Of a DNA stretch of 64,000 nucleotides, positions 58,901-64,000 are shown piece by piece. Every line of letters begins with the position of its first letter. Within the stretch, counting starts at the first letter, position 1. The notes under the pieces were generated by a model, which did no database searches, had not been told where the DNA came from, and saw only the letters and a program-made list of their open reading frames with translations. The position numbers and the translations under genes were made by a program. Source of the stretch: Pempheris klunzingeri (lineage: Eukaryota > Chordata > Actinopteri > Acropomatiformes > Pempheridae); assembly GCF_042242105.1 (NCBI RefSeq), contig NC_092014.1:3275874-3339873 (forward strand), given 5' to 3'.

Positions 58901-59017
58901 TGTGCGCCTATAAACGGAGACGAGTGCTTCTACTGGCGGACCACAGGCTGTTTCTACGGCGACAAGTGCCGCTTCAAGCACATACCAGACCAAAAAGGTC
59001 GAGACAAGTACCCGTGA
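40904..59017 (+). CDS. TTC31-like protein with TPR, RRM and CCCH zinc finger
   Basis: Sixteen exons join in phase with GT-AG borders to 1,524 bases (507 aa). The order is acidic N-terminus; Arg/Lys/Glu-rich helix (about 44-90, RRRAERRRAKRK, RQKERKKLEREEK, like human TTC31 KKRLKKKRQKERKRQ); acidic/Ser linker; EPEWDVSSAFVAKAA (149-163); TPR repeats about 208-320 (GQYSQAVDMFTEAI, DHRFYGNRSYC, RYSEAEKAMEQVLKLD); RRM about 364-432 with RNP2 LWVGNI and RNP1 RFCAFVNF; and a CCCH finger C478-x7-C486-x5-C492-x3-H496 close to the C-terminus. The combination suggests an RNA-binding adaptor whose TPRs bind a partner; this role is inference. Human TTC31 as I recall it lacks the RRM and finger, so the name is by TPR similarity only. 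The ATG was chosen as the first that opens into the spliced frame. Confidence 0.86.
43408..43985. mobile_element. Foldback or MITE-like element
   Basis: The left end TAATGTGGCAAAATAATCTT and following GACTTAAGGGCTACTTACT match the reversed right end TAATGTGGCAAAATAACCTG, GACTAAAGGTCTACTTACT. Arms of about 45 bp differ at a few positions. The interior also repeats GATTTGACAAAATA-type phrases. No coding capacity. Confidence 0.75.
44830..45420. mobile_element. Degraded teleost interspersed repeat with LINE-like piece
   Basis: TTTATTGATATAGCAGCAGT, AAACCTCGGACACAATCCGG and CTCAGAGGTGGGCGGC form a recurrent fish repeat. The part at about 45,260-45,340 reads KALNGLAPRYIPDLL on the minus strand, a LINE ORF2 C-terminal signature. 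Heavily decayed. Confidence 0.5.
48501..49176. mobile_element. Non-autonomous Tc1/mariner-like element (MITE)
   Basis: The ends are inverted copies: CACTACTCACAAAAAGTTAG and on through GGGATA...CTTTCAGGTGAAAT at the left, and the same with few changes read from the right end. TA dinucleotides flank both sides (48,499-48,500 and 49,177-49,178), the usual Tc1/mariner target duplication. The interior holds no intact transposase; a short minus-strand frame at 48,991-48,698 (MRPRRHLTVDQQHL) may be a relic. Confidence 0.88.
51237..51319 (+). CDS. TTC31-like exon 2
   Basis: 83 bp between TTGCTAG and GTAGAC, encoding DGPGEEEMEVQDGAPDPT and further acidic/basic residues. Phase 1 to 0. Confidence 0.75.
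51695..51775 (+). CDS. TTC31-like exon 3
   Basis: 81 bp from a GT-repeat-flanked acceptor (GACCAG) to GTGAGT. Encodes AMLNSEEGLDDEERTRRRAE and RRRAKRK, the start of the charged helix. Confidence 0.83.
51776..53205. other. TTC31-like intron 3
   Basis: 1.4 kb, nothing recognised beyond short open frames. Confidence 0.6.
53206..53265 (+). CDS. TTC31-like exon 4
   Basis: 60 bp after CTCCTTTCAG, ending at GTGAGA. Encodes RQKERKKLEREEKTEDVSEQ, which matches the QKERKRQERLEQ part of human TTC31 as recalled. Confidence 0.85.
53266..53925 (+). mobile_element. Intron 4 with LINE 3' fragment (about 53,300-53,510)
   Basis: NIFKKQLKTHLF-like codons (53,334-53,370), then GGTGCTATTCTAAATAAACT and a CTTAA tail are the 3' end of a fish L2-like LINE in sense orientation. 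The remainder of the intron is unremarkable. Confidence 0.6.
53926..54099 (+). CDS. TTC31-like exon 5
   Basis: 174 bp, phase 0 to 0, encoding an acidic/serine linker (SESDSEEESKEEKQWTAVRP) and QLHHRTSEE. It ends at GTACAC. Confidence 0.85.
54316..54444 (+). CDS. TTC31-like exon 6
   Basis: 129 bp, phase 0 to 0, encoding EPEWDVSSAFVAKAASQIKL and more helical charged sequence. The DVSSAFVAKAA part resembles DLSSTFVSLAL of TTC31. Confidence 0.88.
54644..54689 (+). CDS. TTC31-like exon 7
   Basis: 46 bp after TAATTGCAG, encoding VGNTEEMKRRGESLT and ending phase 1 at GTGACT. Short but frame-consistent. Confidence 0.75.
55033..55123 (+). CDS. TTC31-like exon 8 (TPR)
   Basis: 91 bp. The acceptor is TTCTAG rather than the GCAG four bases later, because only the first keeps frame. 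Encodes VQGIQMFGQGQYSQAVDMF and TEAIYCDPKDH, a TPR helix pair. Confidence 0.88.
55227..55368 (+). CDS. TTC31-like exon 9 (TPR)
   Basis: 142 bp after CTCTCAG. Encodes RFYGNRSYCYWCLEQYSSAL and APDWPKGYFRKGCALMGLK, close to TTC31 GNRSFCHERLGQ and GWPRGLFRLGKALMGL. Confidence 0.92.
55508..55612 (+). CDS. TTC31-like exon 10 (TPR)
   Basis: 105 bp, phase 0 to 0, encoding RYSEAEKAMEQVLKLDQHCK and CRVLQLM. Confidence 0.92.
55613..56316 (+). mobile_element. Intron 10 with LINE 3' fragment (about 55,800-56,117)
   Basis: Ends AAAGGTGCTATACAAATAAA with an ATT repeat tail, the same tail class as at 53.5 kb. A 19-bp direct repeat CCGAGGCTTAAATCTAA occurs at 55,729-55,766. Confidence 0.55.
56317..56404 (+). 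CDS. TTC31-like exon 11
   Basis: 88 bp after TCTTTAG, encoding ELGFVEEQSKLLLERFTTVK and AVITSHEAK. Ends phase 1 at GTAAGA. Links the TPRs to the RRM. Confidence 0.85.
56405..57060. other. Introns 11 and 12 around the microexon
   Basis: Two short introns with AT-rich sequence, no repeats of note, interrupted by the 34-bp exon at 56,839-56,872. Confidence 0.6.
56839..56872 (+). CDS. TTC31-like microexon 12
   Basis: 34 bp between CTTCCAG and GTAGGT, encoding LKHTPQQDQSG. It is needed to connect exon 11 (phase 1) with the RRM exon (phase 2); joining them directly would break the frame. Confidence 0.8.
57061..57135 (+). CDS. TTC31-like exon 13 (RRM first half)
   Basis: 75 bp encoding SCRSLWVGNITLEVTEKDLW and DLFK. 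RNP2 is LWVGNI. Ends at a weak donor GTAAAA just before a GT repeat. Confidence 0.92.
57136..57525. other. TTC31-like intron 13
   Basis: Begins with a weak donor followed by a GT repeat at 57,146-57,164. No other feature. Confidence 0.6.
57526..57628 (+). CDS. TTC31-like exon 14 (RRM second half)
   Basis: 103 bp encoding FGEIESIRVLHERFCAFVNF and KNANMAARALDKLQ. RNP1 is RFCAFVNF. Donor GTGAGT. Confidence 0.94.
57777..57916 (+). CDS. TTC31-like exon 15
   Basis: 140 bp encoding GVELGSSKLVMRYPDRWIQR (end of RRM) and a Thr/Ser linker. The donor GTACCA is weak but is the only one that keeps phase with the finger exon. Confidence 0.85.
58390..58520. mobile_element. MITE-like interspersed repeat, third copy
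   Basis: Contains ATCAATCCATCGATTGTTTG and AGCAGCAAATCCTCACATTC, both shared with the copies near 11.7 kb and 18.1 kb. It lies in the last intron of the TTC31-like gene. Confidence 0.45.
58575..58870 (+). mobile_element. LINE ORF2 C-terminal fragment in last intron
   Basis: The plus strand reads ILWITYEALHDFAPRL, then SRSLFHFLNALLP-like and ESLDSFNLLCHRLF codons with disruptions. This matches the usual fish L2-like order KILLLTYKALHGLAP, TFGDRAFS and LDTFKSRLKTHLF. It stops within about 20-30 bases of the zinc-finger exon acceptor. Confidence 0.75.
58891..59017 (+). CDS. TTC31-like exon 16 (CCCH finger and stop)
   Basis: 127 coding bases after GTCCATGCAG, encoding GCAPINGDECFYWRTTGCFY and GDKCRFKH, a CCCH finger, then 11 residues and TGA. 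The 3' UTR runs to AATAAA at 59,503-59,508. Confidence 0.92.
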
Positions 59018-59502
59018 CAAGAAACCTTAAGGAAGGATTTACACAGGAGAGGATGAAGAGAAGCTGGTCTGCCTGAGAACACTGCCGACTGAATGAGTGT
59101 GTGGGAAAGAGAGAGTCAGAGATGGTATGTATGTGATGGCCAGAGTCGGGGGTTCGTGACTTGATGAGGAAAGATGCTTAAAAAAAAAAGATAAATGCAT
59201 CCGATACCACAAAACGTCTGACACAAGGAGCTCCTCAGAGGAATTTAATTTATTGGAAGGGTCACTGAGGAGTCTCTTAGCCTTATTTGGATCCTAGAAA
59301 ACCCCCGACATGAGCTCGTGGAGATCCCTGGTCTGTGTGGAAGCACTTCATCTGTCGTGAAAAGGATCGACTGCTTGGACAAGTGCGTTTGTTTGAACCA
59401 TGTTGGAAACAAAACCAAAAACCCAGTTTTGTGGAAAACAAGCTATTTTCATATCTTTAAGATGGATGAAGCGTTTGAAATGTCAACATTTTTGCACAAA
59501 AC

Positions 59503-59508
59503 AATAAA
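59503..59508 (+). terminator. Poly(A) signal of TTC31-like gene
   Basis: AATAAA 486 bases after the stop codon, the first canonical signal in sense orientation after the TGA. Confidence 0.65.
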
Positions 59509-59517
59509 TTAATGAAA

Positions 59518-61297
59518 TATACATTGAAATGTTTTCGGGTTTACTTTCAACATCTTCAGTCGGGTGATTACAGTCTTTCAGATCCTGATTAATATTCCGC
59601 TAATGTTCCCTTTGACATGCAACTGTGTGCACTGTGGCTCTGAGCTTTGTTTAATGGGTCGGTGTCCTAACATGTCCCCATATTTTTACAGCTTTGTTTT
59701 CCAATAGGGTGAAGCAGAGACAGGTTTGAACAACTGTTTTGTACAGCTCTGCCAACCACAACGATCTGACAAGGTGTTTTTCTGTCCAGCCCCACATGCT
59801 TTTCAAGCTGAAGTAGTTTACTGTAACCAAGCGATGCACATTATTTGCTCCATAGCTCTTCTACCTCAAGTGCTGCAACAAGTGTCTCAGGTAATGTATG
59901 TCACATCGTCACATTTACATTTTAGTGCATTTATCAAGCTTCCTCAGCTGACTGGAGGAAACTTCAGAGAGAGACTCTCAGTTTACCACTTTTCTAGATT
60001 TTGATGTGTGATGAGATCTGTTTTTCACAACATGTCACTCTGTCCTTTTAGCTAAACAACACTTATCTTAAATAATGGATCAATATGTGTGTTTCTCTTG
60101 AGTGCCAAGCTGTGAAGTTCAGTCTGAGTTTGTGGTTATTAAATGGAAATTGGTGTAAAAAGTCATATGTTTGATGCCGGTAAATACAGCAACCTATGTT
60201 GTGAAGCAGCAGGGGGCGGGGGTGCTCTTTGCATTGACTGCACAGTACAATGAGAGAATTTCTCATGGACTAAAGCATTTATTAAGGCCTCAATGACTTT
60301 AGGATTTATACTGAAATGGTCCACCCCCTTACTCCAATCAGAATTATCCACCATCAAGTATTTAAAAAAGGAAATTCTCTGCTTTCCTCTAAAGTTGCCC
60401 CGGTACAATATGTTATAGGATCTTCAATACTAACATCAAGGTTAGCATTTGATGACATTATCATCATTGTGGTGGCATGCTAACATGCTAAGATAAGTAC
60501 TGCCCGGCAGCTATTGGAGTAATGCTAACGTAGCATGTAACATAGCTTTACATGCTAAATGTCAGTTGACATGCTAACATTTGTGTAACTCAGTGGTACT
60601 CTGGAGTGTAATGCTGGCATGTTGATATGAGATCTGTGAGCGTTTTACAATGTTTTAGCTGCAGGCACAGCTGTGGAGTATCTGATAAAGCACGACTTGG
60701 GCTGATAAAAGAGTCTGTTCAGCCTAATAAAGCTTTAAAGGAGCTTTAAGGATTCAAGAATTTGAATGATGTCTTTTTCCAAAATGTTGGTCTGCCTGAT
60801 TAAAACCTTGTGACACAACTAGCTCATTTTAAAAAGCTTGTTTTTTGTTATTACAAGGTAAGTTTGAAACACTTAAATGATTCTAATACTGTCCTAGATT
60901 ACAACGAACCTGTCCTCACCACATTTTATGTAAAAGTTGATATGAAACGAAAAGTAATGCTGTGATGTATATTTAACATTTTAGTCTGTTTCATATCCCC
61001 CATAATGTTACTTAAAGGAGAAAAGGGTCCGGGTTCTTATGGGATACATATGTATATATATGCATGTGTATTTGTATAGAACTGCTCATGAGATAAAGTT
61101 CTTCATTCCTCTGCAGTTGGCCTTCACACCTGACCACACAGAGGAAATGAACTTTAATGTGCTACATCCTTCTAGGAAATCTATGATTGACATTTATAAA
61201 CTTCAGTTGAACTGCAATCATGTTTACAGTTTGCACCTTTATGTTTGCTCCTTTCGCCTCTGATTGCGGTTTCTAATGCGCCTGTAATGTGTTGCAG
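59518..61297. other. Spacer after TTC31-like gene
   Basis: AT-rich DNA with a degenerate GCTAACATG-type repeat at about 60,430-60,615. No gene supported. Confidence 0.55.
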
Positions 61298-61405
61298 TGG
61301 TGCAGAGCAGGTATGGGATGACCCACAGTTCTGCACAGATCTGTGCTGTGGGAGGATCAGCAGTGGACATGCACTGGATCTACAGACAGCCATCCACAGT
61401 GCAAA
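61298..61405 (+). pseudogene. Relic Ig V exon of CD22/Siglec-like receptor
   Basis: After the acceptor GTGTTGCAG, a frame starting in phase 1 reads VVQSRYGMTHSSAQICAVGG, SAVDMHWIYRQPSTVQ. Fish CD22-like proteins, as I recall them, have WGVTYTSTQICA, GSTVDISCTYRYPS at this point and begin their V exon in phase 1. The expected B-strand cysteine is a tryptophan (MHW). The exon then runs into a GGCAA repeat and a TA repeat instead of the rest of the V domain. A dead exon fragment, with no matching signal exon upstream. Confidence 0.65.
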
Positions 61406-61423
61406 GGCAAGGCAAGGCAAATT

Positions 61424-61448
61424 TATATATATATATATATATATATAC
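61424..61448. repeat. TA microsatellite
   Basis: Alternating TA directly after the truncated V exon; possibly the breakpoint of the relic. Confidence 0.9.
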
Positions 61449-61559
61449 AGTGTTGCCTATAAAGTTGGAATACAATGTTTTTTACCTCTTCTCATGAAAT
61501 GTGTATATCTTCTCAACTTTATTGATCAAACTCTTAGCCACAGTAAACAGTGATGTTTT

Positions 61560-61835
61560 AAGGCCTGATTTGAAACGCGCTGACAGTTTTAGCAGGCCGT
61601 AGGTGTTCAGGAAGCTTGTCCCACAGGTGGGGAGCAGAGAAACTAAAAGCTGCTTCACCTGGCTTGGTTCTGATTCTGGGAACGCTGAGTAGACCTGCAC
61701 CAGATGACCTGAGGGCTCAGGATGCCCCAGACCTTATAAGTAAATCAGAAATGTTTTTGGGTCCAAGACCATGTATTGCTTTGTAAGCAAATAATGTATC
61801 CTTTGGCACCCTGGAAGTGTGTGTGAGAAGAAGAC
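61560..61835. mobile_element. Teleost interspersed repeat fragment
   Basis: Phrases such as TCCCACAGGTGGGGAGCAGA, AACTAAAAGCTGCTTCACCT and CCAAGACCATGTATTGCTTT belong to a very common fish repeat. Related phrases occur at 45.2-45.4 kb. Family name not determined. Confidence 0.55.
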
Positions 61836-61837
61836 CT

Positions 61838-62560
61838 TAGAGTTAGACTTTCTTTATTGATCCCCCACAGGGGGAAATTCACGTTACAGCAGCAACAATA
61901 GAAAAAAGAAAAAGTAAAGAAAACAACAGTAGAAAATAAGCAATGGCAGATAAATATATGTTGTAATGATAAATAAATATTTACACTATGGACATAAAAT
62001 GTACAAGTGTGGACAGGAATATGAAATTAATGGAATGATATGAATGAAAAACAGTGCCAATTAGGAACTATGTAGTGACTATGGACTGTTCCTCAGTGTG
62101 TTAACATCAGCCAGTGATGCTGATGTTGAAGAGTCTGATGGCTGATGGGAGGAATGACCTGCGGTAGCGTTCCTTCTTGCAGGGTGGATGCCTCAGCCTG
62201 CTGCTGAAGGAGCTGGGTGAGAGGGGTTGTCCATGATGGACTTGAGTTTTGTTAGTGTCCTCCTCTCACCCACCTCCTCTATGGAGTCCAGGGAGCAGTC
62301 CAGGACAGAAGCGGCCCTCCTGACCAGCCTGTTCAGTCTGCAGTCACTACATAGAGGACTGCAGACGCCACCACAGAGTCATAGAAAGTCCTGAGCAGAG
62401 TCCTGCACACTCCAAAGGACCTCAGTCTGCTCAGCAGGTGGAGACGACTTTGGCCCTTCTTGTACAGGACATCTGTGTTGTGAGACCAGTCCAGTTTGTT
62501 GTTGAGGTGAACACCCAGGTACTGGGTGCAGGTACCACCTGCACTTTAAGAACAAGACAG
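61838..62560 (-). mobile_element. 3' end of a non-LTR retrotransposon (Rex1/Maui-like)
   Basis: On the minus strand the part at about 62,330-62,460 reads SRLHLLSRLRSFGVCRTLLR, TFYDSVVASAV, a well-known C-terminal ORF2 segment of fish LINEs. It then frays and ends at GAATTTCCCCCTGTGGGGG, ATCAATAAAGAAAGT. It is 5' truncated and frame-broken. Confidence 0.8.
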
Positions 62561-63809
62561 GAGAACCACTGGCGTACCTGGAGCCACTTTATCTGTCACA
62601 GGTTACAGTTTTCACTTTCTAAACACTGAACCACTGGGACATGATATTAATTGTTATGTATTTGCATGTGAATTGTGAATAGTAAAATTTACATCAACCC
62701 TTTTTACAGTGTACAAAAGTTGTCGTGTGGTACGTCCCCCCCCCCATGAGCTGGTGCAATGGATTGGATTTATCATCACCTCCAGACTGAAGACATGATG
62801 TTAAACAAGCAAAATACTGTAAGGACTGTAAGACCTCGGTTCACTGGAGCACGTGGCTGCGCTTTACCACCACCACTTCACACCCCACCCAGATTGCCAG
62901 TGAATAATTCACACTATTCACACAACATTAAACCCATCAGTTCTCACCTACTGACACTGTTTAGAATAAAGGCTTTAAACAAATGGAAACAAATCTGCCT
63001 TAGCAGTTTACACAGTAGACCTGGACCACGGTTCACTACCCACATTACACCTCTATCTCAGGGGCTTTATAATTTTCAGTTTTGTCATTACTTTTTATTT
63101 GGTTTTTAAGTTTTCAGTTCAGTTTCCAGAGAGTGGGTTCTCTAATTTAAAAGTTCTCAGTTTTGGTTTAGTTTTAATTAGTTTTCAGTATTAGTTTTAG
63201 TTGTTTTTTTATAGTTTAGAGGATATTGGTCAGGGGCAGAATTAGGAAGTTCAGTATTGTTATTACAATGGCTCCCAGTTATGTCGACATCTAATGATGT
63301 CTCAAACATTTACACCAACATTTCCTTACACTTGTGTTGATTGACAAAGATTAAAGCTAAAGAAGTAGTACACACTACAGTTTTTATTTTTATTTCACTT
63401 AACTATCATGTTAACACCTAGTTTTAGTTAACTATAATAGTCTAACTTCTAGATTTTATGTCCTAAAAGTGTCACTGCCAGACCACAAAATGTCTCTTGT
63501 ACCGTCATTTTCATAAAATGTATTTTAAGGTCGTGCACGATTTGCTTAAGAACAGTAAGAATCATTTCTTCATTTCAGCGTGGGGATTTACAGTCATTCG
63601 CCTGCTCATGCATATTAATAATGTGAAGAGGAAGGAAGCCGGGGCTTTGAACAGCTTGATATCTGCGTACCAACCACAAAGACAGAAACGGTTTTCAAAG
63701 ATCACATCCTTCTTTTATGATGTGCAAATGTTTACTGTCATTAACTGATATACAGTTTTTCTAATGTGTGGGATCTACGTGCTGGTGTGACTTAACCTGA
63801 GGAGCAGCT
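62561..63809. other. Spacer before CD22-like exon
   Basis: AT-rich, with TTTTCAGTTTTAGTTTAGTTT-type degenerate repeats near 63,100-63,220. Open frames are not recognisable. Confidence 0.5.
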
Positions 63810-63876
63810 ATGAGTTCAACAGCAGCAGCAGCAGCAGCAGCGAGTGGATTTGTTGTCTTCCTTCTGTCTGTACAAG
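63810..63876 (+). CDS. Signal-peptide exon, CD22-like Ig receptor, continues past window
   Basis: ATG opens MSSTAAAAAAASGFVVFLLS, VQ and ends phase 1 at CAAG followed by GTACTG. The sequence is a short alanine run from an AGC repeat, then a hydrophobic core, as in a cleavable signal peptide. Fish CD22/Siglec-like genes, as I recall them, begin with a very similar SGFVVFLL signal exon that splices in phase 1 to the V exon, the phase seen in the relic at 61,298. The rest of the gene is outside the window, so the receptor type is inferred. Confidence 0.6.
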
Positions 63877-64000
63877 GTACTGTACGTCTACATTTATATT
63901 CCAAGGCCGTCTGCACATTTCACATATTCAGAGCGAGGTGGTTTGTTTGAGTAAATAAAAAAGACTTGGTGTGGGATGTTAGGTTATGTGCGCCAGACAT

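Noticed and set aside
1..64000. CRISPR arrays, bacterial operons, tRNA or rRNA genes
   Set aside because: No spacer-repeat arrays, no operon structure and no clear RNA gene boxes were noticed; the DNA is vertebrate nuclear. tRNA or microRNA genes cannot be fully excluded without a search.

Overview
The window looks like nuclear DNA from a ray-finned (teleost, probably percomorph) fish. The genes are split by GT-AG introns and bacterial operon features are absent. The spacers carry fish-type LINE tails, MITE-like elements and many CA, GATA and AAT microsatellites. Three protein genes can be built exon by exon, and the start of a fourth is visible at the right edge. Most long open frames in the window are chance frames or GC-rich shadows.

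Layout. (1) About 1-21,000, minus strand: crebrf, encoding the CREB3 regulatory factor (Luman recruitment factor). Six coding exons lie at 2,021-14,613 and a non-coding 5' UTR exon at 14,798-14,875. A GC-rich, CpG-island-like zone at about 18,550-21,060 probably holds the promoter and first exon. The last coding exons, after the start of the leucine zipper, lie left of position 1. (2) About 21,100-30,500: apparently gene-free, with a large TTAGG/TTTAG-type minisatellite at 25,139-25,712 and one short GC-rich orphan block near 22,615-22,790. (3) 32,013-36,248, minus strand: atp6v0e1, complete (81 aa, three coding exons), with a promoter carrying several CCAAT boxes and a TCACGTG E-box. In human 5q35, ATP6V0E1 also lies directly upstream of CREBRF on the same strand, so this is a conserved block. 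(4) 40,904-59,017, plus strand: a 16-exon gene for a 507-aa protein. It has a TTC31-like N-terminal half (basic coiled coil plus TPRs), followed by an RRM and a C-terminal CCCH zinc finger. The first intron is 10.3 kb and full of repeats. (5) 59,500-64,000: repeat-rich, with a decayed immunoglobulin V exon of the fish CD22/Siglec-like family at 61,298-61,405. A signal-peptide exon of what looks like an intact family member starts at 63,810 and runs off the window.

Functionally the genes do not form one pathway. crebrf is a stress and metabolism regulator, atp6v0e1 encodes a membrane subunit of the proton pump, the TTC31-like protein is a predicted RNA-binding scaffold, and the right edge enters an immune-receptor region. 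The most interesting points are the TPR-RRM-CCCH architecture, short upstream ORFs before two of the genes, a CREBRF residue of human interest that is a serine here, and a LINE relic directly preceding the zinc-finger exon. All splice models were read by eye from reading frame, splice phase and recalled family sequence; no alignment or transcript was available.
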